Shown here: positions 59,591 to 64,000 of the stretch, piece by piece
How positions within the stretch are numbered: position 1 is the first letter of the stretch
How the letters are laid out: the number at the start of each line of letters is the position of its first letter
Source of the DNA: Metabacillus litoralis
GTDB lineage: Bacteria > Bacillota > Bacilli > Bacillales > Bacillaceae
DNA: 64,000 nt
Direction of reading: 5' to 3'
NCBI RefSeq assembly: GCF_007994985.1
Contig: NZ_VOQF01000001.1
Coordinates: 434,001-498,000 of the forward strand
Program-made: the position numbers and the translations under genes
Notes under the pieces: model-generated
Told to the model about the DNA's origin: nothing
What the model saw: the letters and a program-made list of their open reading frames with translations, nothing else
Database searches by the model: none

Positions 59591-61621
59591 TTATTGTTCT
59601 TCTACTTTTCGAAATGCTAAAAATCCAATCAAAGTAAACATTACACCTAGTAAAATTAAGTTATTGTTCACTGAAGCTGTATTAGGTAATTTATGATGAC
59701 CTTGCGACGCATTTTTTAGAGATTCCTTCTTTTCTTGTTCATTATCATTTTCAACTGTTTTCTTCTCTTGCTCCTTCATTTCTTCTGTTGACTCCTTACC
59801 ATTGTTTATTTTTTCAGGAATCAAAACCTCAGATTCTTCTTTCGGTTGCTCCACACCCTCATCACCTGGAACAGGATCTTTTACTTCCACAGGATCTTCT
59901 TTATCATCAGGTTTACCAGGTGTATCACTATCTCCTGGTTTTTCTACTTCAATTCCAATCTGATATGCTGCAATTGTTCCAGAAATTTCATGTGCTGCAA
60001 GTAAAAGATTTTGTCCAGTTGGACTATCTTCGGCAGAAATAAACGTTAAACCCTCAGGGGCAACATCTCCACTAGAAGATGTAACTTCTTCTTCCTCATT
60101 AAACACTCGACTAGAGAAATATTTTGTAAATGTAGGGGCACTAGGATTATCAACATTGTAAATCATAATCCCACCAACGCGCTCTAATCCGATAAAAGCA
60201 TAATTTTGTCCTTGTACCTTTCCGACAATAACTGATTCTGGTTCTGGACCTTTATCATCACTCCGAGAATCAAAGCTATTTTCATCGTTATTAGAGTTAA
60301 AGTAGTTTTTCCCATAGACTTTTTGTGTTATATCTTCAAAATCTGATCCACTATCATACGTTTGTTCTAAGCTATCTCCATTCCAAATAGAAAAAGAGCG
60401 TGCTCCATATGCATATATTGCTTCATATTTACCATTTTCATTTTTCGGAGCTGAAGTTGTTGAATTTAATCTTCCTAATTGGTTATCTTCAAACAAACCC
60501 TCTTCTACTAGTTTATTTAATTCCTCTTGTGTGTAACCTTCATATAAACTAGCATTTAATTCATATGAATCTTTTAGGTCCTTAACTCTTTGTTCTTCAG
60601 AAAAACCATCATAATCTTGAGCATCACCTTCATTAGCAGATAAAATATATGTTTGTCCATCTACTTTATAAGAAGAAAGTCCATCTGGTTGATACATGGA
60701 TAAAATAGGCCAATTTTCAATGGATATACTGTCATCTTTATTTGATGCATCCATTTTGTTTTTTTCTATAGAATAATCTTTAAATCCAAGACTTTTCACA
60801 GAAATAATTTGCTGTTTTTGTAAATCTAGTTTAGCAATTGCATTATTTTCTTGCAATGCTACATATGCATACTTATTTTCTTCATCAACTACAATATACT
60901 CAGGCTCTAGTTCTTCAGAATATGTATGATCATTATTCACTTTTCTAACATTACTATCTATAACATCATCTGTGAATTTTATTGTTGTTACTTGATCATT
61001 TGTTATAGAGTTTATTTCTCCAGTTATATCAATCATACTAATCGTACCATCAGGGTTTATCGAGTAATCATCATTAGGTTCACCTTCATTAGCTACTAAT
61101 ATTTTTGTACCATCAGAAGTAAATGTAAGCATATCCGGGAGAGCCCCAACTTCTACATGGGAAAGATAATCTCCATTCTTTGTTAGGAAAACTACATGAC
61201 CTTGACCTACTTTATTTTCTGCAGGCGCAGTAACTGCTATATATTGACCCTCAGGATGAATGGCAACACTCGTTACATCAGATGCTGAGACACCAAGATC
61301 TGATAAAGTGATTTGTTTGACTAAAGGTATATCCTGTTTTCCGTCCTTTAATCCTTTCAAATCTAGAATATCTACAGCTTTAGCTGCACCATTTACAGAA
61401 AATGCATACTTATTAATAGAGTCATAGGCAACAATTTCTGTTCCACCTTCACCGATTTTTGCTCCACTTTTATATTGTCCGACGAATTCTACATGAAGTT
61501 GTTCTCCTGTTTTGCTATCATACTTTGTTAATACACCTGTAGCTTGAGTTGAATTAGCTGAAAGCAACACAACACATGAGGCAGCTGTAACAATTACCTT
61601 TGAAACAATACTTTTTAACAT
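59591..61621 (-). CDS. Choice-of-anchor I surface protein, LPXTG
   Basis: A 676-residue wall-anchored protein: a signal peptide (1-27, SANSTQATG), a beta-propeller-like choice-of-anchor I domain (about 35-570; YDSINKYAFSVNGAAKAVDI, GDVAPEGLTFISAEDSPTGQ), an acidic/proline linker (about 570-635), and a sortase signal LPNTA followed by a hydrophobic helix and a basic tail (RKVEEQ). Sortase would cut between Thr and Ala and link it to peptidoglycan. The family resembles alkaline phosphatase-like or esterase-like propellers; the activity is not known. No sortase gene is nearby. GGAGGAT precedes ATG 61621. Confidence 0.88.
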   Translation of the reverse strand: MLKSIVSKVIVTAASCVVLLSANSTQATGVLTKYDSKTGEQLHVEFVGQYKSGAKIGEGGTEIVAYDSINKYAFSVNGAAKAVDILDLKGLKDGKQDIPLVKQITLSDLGVSASDVTSVAIHPEGQYIAVTAPAENKVGQGHVVFLTKNGDYLSHVEVGALPDMLTFTSDGTKILVANEGEPNDDYSINPDGTISMIDITGEINSITNDQVTTIKFTDDVIDSNVRKVNNDHTYSEELEPEYIVVDEENKYAYVALQENNAIAKLDLQKQQIISVKSLGFKDYSIEKNKMDASNKDDSISIENWPILSMYQPDGLSSYKVDGQTYILSANEGDAQDYDGFSEEQRVKDLKDSYELNASLYEGYTQEELNKLVEEGLFEDNQLGRLNSTTSAPKNENGKYEAIYAYGARSFSIWNGDSLEQTYDSGSDFEDITQKVYGKNYFNSNNDENSFDSRSDDKGPEPESVIVGKVQGQNYAFIGLERVGGIMIYNVDNPSAPTFTKYFSSRVFNEEEEVTSSSGDVAPEGLTFISAEDSPTGQNLLLAAHEISGTIAAYQIGIEVEKPGDSDTPGKPDDKEDPVEVKDPVPGDEGVEQPKEESEVLIPEKINNGKESTEEMKEQEKKTVENDNEQEKKESLKNASQGHHKLPNTASVNNNLILLGVMFTLIGFLAFRKVEEQ

Positions 61622-61848
61622 GATGATTAAATCCTCCTACTAAATTTTTATACACATGATAATTTTAATAGAGTCCTATAAAGATTAAATGTCATTTTTG
61701 TAACTTTTTTGTTAATTTCACCAATATTCGTCAAAATGATGGTTAGGTAGAGGAATTTTGTACATTGAGTGATTTATTTTAAGGTTTCATACGGAAAAAT
61801 ATACTTATACTCTATTTTAGGGGTAAACCCTACTAATAAATTATAAGA

Positions 61849-61954
61849 GAGTCTGGACATAAGTATAAAAGCGAATAAAAACCCGAATTAGCCTAATAAT
61901 TCGGGTCTTTATTCGCTATTCAATAGATTTTTTGGGTACTATTTTTAAGAACTT
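61849..61954 (-). repeat. R1 fragment, inverted
   Basis: GAGTCTGGACATAAG at 61849 and CAATAGATTTTTT...ACTATTTTTAAGAACT match the right half of R1 in reverse orientation, without the GC-rich core or left end. It keeps the AACCCGAATTA / TAATTCGGGTT hairpin, which lies just 3' of the aminotransferase gene and can act as its terminator. Confidence 0.75.
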
Positions 61955-61970
61955 AATTTTACAAAATCTA

Positions 61971-63137
61971 TCAAAAAATAGTAGATTTCTGAATATTATC
62001 AATCGCCTTAGTTAATATCTCATTATTTTGCACAAGAGCGATTCTTACAAAACCTTCACCATGTGGCCCAAAAGCATGACCTGGTGTGACAACAACACCC
62101 GCTTTATCAATAAGAGCATAAGTAAAATCTAATGAGTTCCAGCCTCTTGGAATTTCTGCCCAAAGAAACATACCTGCTTCTGGTTTAACAATAACCCAAC
62201 CTAGTTCTTTTAATCCATCAACAAGTGTATTTCTTCTAGATTCATAAATATCACGACTTTTTTGACAAAATTCCTCCCCATCTCTTAAGGCATGTATGGC
62301 AGCTTTTTGCACAGGTAAGAAAACTCCATAATCTAAATTACTTTTTAGTTGGCTCATCGCTTTTACAATTTCAGCGTTTCCAGCCAAATAACCAATTCTA
62401 GTACCAGCTAAATTGTAATTTTTTGAAAACGATGACATTTCTACTCCAATATCCATCGCACCTTCTATTGATAAGAAACTAATTGGCTTTTTACCTTCGA
62501 AATAAAGCTCACTGTAAGCAAAATCATGGAGTACAAGAATATTGTATTTTTTAGCAAACTCTACTACTTCTTTAAAATAGTCACTGCTAGCTACTGCTGG
62601 AACTGGATTACCAGGAAAATTCAAAATCATCAGCTTTGCTTCTTTTGCAATTTCTACTGGAATACTAGAAAGGTTTGGCAAAAATTGATGTTCTTTTTTT
62701 AGCGGCATAAAATAAGGTTTTGCACCTGCCATTGCTATGCCGGCTGCATAAGCGGTATACCCTGGATCAGGTACTAAAATTAAATCACCAGGATTAGCAA
62801 ACACTAAAGGAAAATGGACAAGACCATCTTGAGATCCCATCATTAATAATACTTCTGATTTTTCTTGAAGTTGAACATTATAGTTTCTTTTATAGAACGC
62901 TGCAACTTCTTGATTGAATTCGGCAGTGCCAGTTAAGGAGTATCCATACTGATCCTCTCTTTTTACCTCTTTTGATAATATTGATGTTATAAAATCAGGA
63001 GGTGGTAAATCGGGACTACCAATACTTAAATCAATGATATCTACACCTTTTGCAATTTTTTTATTTTTATAGTGAGAGAGCTCTGTAAATATCGATGGTT
63101 TAAAGAAATTCATCCGCTCTGATAATGTTATTTTCAT
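61971..63137 (-). CDS. Class I/II aminotransferase, LL-DAP aminotransferase-like
   Basis: A 388-residue PLP aminotransferase. The PLP Lys239 lies in SSFSKNYNLAGTRIGY, and conserved IDLSIGSPDLPPP, QYGYSLTGTAEF, FPGNPVPAVAS and LHDFAYSELYF are present. The sequence resembles LL-diaminopimelate aminotransferases and related PatA-like enzymes; Bacilli normally use the acetylase route for lysine, so the true substrate may be another amino acid. GGGGGATA precedes ATG 63137. An R1 fragment provides the 3' hairpin. Confidence 0.83.
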   Translation of the reverse strand: MKITLSERMNFFKPSIFTELSHYKNKKIAKGVDIIDLSIGSPDLPPPDFITSILSKEVKREDQYGYSLTGTAEFNQEVAAFYKRNYNVQLQEKSEVLLMMGSQDGLVHFPLVFANPGDLILVPDPGYTAYAAGIAMAGAKPYFMPLKKEHQFLPNLSSIPVEIAKEAKLMILNFPGNPVPAVASSDYFKEVVEFAKKYNILVLHDFAYSELYFEGKKPISFLSIEGAMDIGVEMSSFSKNYNLAGTRIGYLAGNAEIVKAMSQLKSNLDYGVFLPVQKAAIHALRDGEEFCQKSRDIYESRRNTLVDGLKELGWVIVKPEAGMFLWAEIPRGWNSLDFTYALIDKAGVVVTPGHAFGPHGEGFVRIALVQNNEILTKAIDNIQKSTIF

Positions 63138-63520
63138 CTATATCCCCCATTTATTTCCCAAGTAAAATATATTTATATAATTTAATTTTTTCTGAAAATA
63201 AGTGTATCATATTTTATTCTCATTTTTGAAGATACCCTTATATATTATTGTCGAATAAAAGAAGTTTAGGTATTCTTTATAAAGAACGCGTATGAACGGA
63301 TGTAAATGTAAATTGTCGACAAGTGAAATATGATATGTTTTTTGTTGTTTTTTGTCTCATTAGATTAATTATTTGATAATTATAAAATGAAGTCTATATA
63401 AACACTTAACCTTATTTGCTTTTAATTACATTTCCGTAAAAGCCTTAACTAAAAACACCTTTAAATTTTCATTAACGTATAAATCTAACTATAATGAAAA
63501 ATATCATAAAAAAGGTAGGA
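63138..63520. other. Divergent intergenic region, no gene seen
   Basis: About 380 bp between the divergent aminotransferase gene (-) and the last gene (+). It is AT-rich, with no open frame that has a ribosome binding site and no strong hairpin. It should hold both promoters, but I cannot place them with confidence. Confidence 0.4.
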
Positions 63521-64000
63521 ATGAATGTGAGTCTTAAAAATCATTATTATTATTTTCAAGAATATCCAAAAATCGTATTAATTCCACTTGGAAAAAAAAA
63601 TAAAAAAATTAGGTCGATTGGACATAAAACAGATAAATCCATACTCAACAGGTTAAATGATGCTCTTTCGAGGATGACTTTGTCCATTGATGAACGAAAA
63701 AATCTACAGTACTTTTTACAAATCAAACATGAAGCCTTTTTACCAGTAATGATGAATAAAGATGAAAAAGTAGAAACAAGAATCATCAAACCAAATTTCC
63801 TTCTTTGGAAATCTTTTTCTCCTAATCATGGTATACCCTATCAAAAGGAATCATTCTATGAAGAGGATATCTCCAAACTATCAAATGAAGAATTAATAAT
63901 TTTTTTAAAAAAGGTAATAGCAGAATTTTTGTTTTGTGCAGAGCTTAGCAAGAAACCAGACAACCAATGGATACAAATAATAAAAAAAGCTTATAATCAG
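63521..64000 (+). CDS. Unknown protein, cut by the window end
   Basis: An open frame of 160 codons from ATG 63521 (or GTG 63527, which suits AAGGTAGGA better) to the window edge, with no stop. It opens MNVSLKNHYYYFQEYPKIVL and continues IPLGKKNKKIRSIGHKTDKS; it is basic, lacks signal or membrane segments in this part, and contains a helical ISKLSNEELIIFLKKVIAEF region. I do not recognise the family. Confidence 0.65.
   Translation, partial: MNVSLKNHYYYFQEYPKIVLIPLGKKNKKIRSIGHKTDKSILNRLNDALSRMTLSIDERKNLQYFLQIKHEAFLPVMMNKDEKVETRIIKPNFLLWKSFSPNHGIPYQKESFYEEDISKLSNEELIIFLKKVIAEFLFCAELSKKPDNQWIQIIKKAYNQ

Overview
The window is low-GC chromosomal DNA from a spore-forming member of the Bacillaceae. 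The case rests on strong AGGAGG-type ribosome binding sites, frequent TTG and GTG starts, a CotF-like coat protein, a YjcZ-type small protein, and many proteins that resemble Bacillus families (YhfK, YvgN, MhqE/MhqD, TrhO, VanW/YoaR type, CzrA/CadA). I cannot fix the genus. There are no rRNA, tRNA, CRISPR or intact prophage or IS genes. Most genes lie on the minus strand.

Layout. 0.3-9 kb: a metallo-beta-lactamase-fold hydrolase behind a TetR-type palindrome, a DUF1292 protein, a SIMPL protein, a tandem P-loop ATPase, a region of IS21 and MITE debris, a methylmalonyl-CoA epimerase-like pair, and a lone fabF behind a FapR-like operator. 7.1-12.3 kb: a probable five-gene minus-strand operon (response regulator, histidine kinase, lipoprotein, membrane M48 protease, 50-aa membrane peptide). 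12.4-15.9 kb: small proteins, a double DUF4397 protein, and an MFS exporter whose best start is ATT and whose last codons come from a dispersed repeat. 16-23.1 kb: a formate/oxalate-type molybdoenzyme locus, with OFA transporter, DUF2294 and FdhF/YdeP oxidoreductase on one strand and fdhD, moaA and a 75-aa gene on the other. Two related leader-plus-terminator sequences lie before the transporter and the oxidoreductase. 23-33 kb: doxX (Rex/FNR-like boxes), yceI and mhqE-mhqD (similar MarR-type operators and near-identical promoter layout), a long-form speD, PBP4-type dacC, an aldo/keto reductase, YjcZ and a YedK/HMCES protein. 33-41.5 kb: sporulation-flavoured proteins, YitT, trhO, a PQQ-type sugar dehydrogenase lipoprotein, a cupin-HD-GYP fusion, a DsbA-like protein and a cyclophilin lipoprotein. 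41.7-50 kb: a cNMP/CBS/DUF294 protein with a DnaQ-like exonuclease, a secreted HEYGHH protein, and a zinc/cadmium cluster (CzrA-type repressor, CadA-type ATPase, ZIP transporter). 50-64 kb: an SF1 helicase, HAD phosphatases, a LacI regulator, a VanW lipoprotein, a branched-chain aminotransferase, a large LPXTG surface protein, an LL-DAP-type aminotransferase, and an unknown gene cut by the window end.

Three dispersed non-coding repeat families recur. R1 is bounded by GAGGCTGGGACATAA inverted repeats, carries a strong hairpin and sits directly 3' of genes, so it probably supplies terminators. R2 has AGGCT(C/A)TGTTAAA ends; one copy supplies the end of the MFS gene. R3 has ends like AAGGCTCTTTTCGTAAACA; one pair flanks a small membrane protein gene. 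The most interesting leads are the paired formate-locus leaders, the ATT-start/repeat-ended transporter, the shared MarR-type operator of yceI and mhqED, and the R3-bounded cargo gene.
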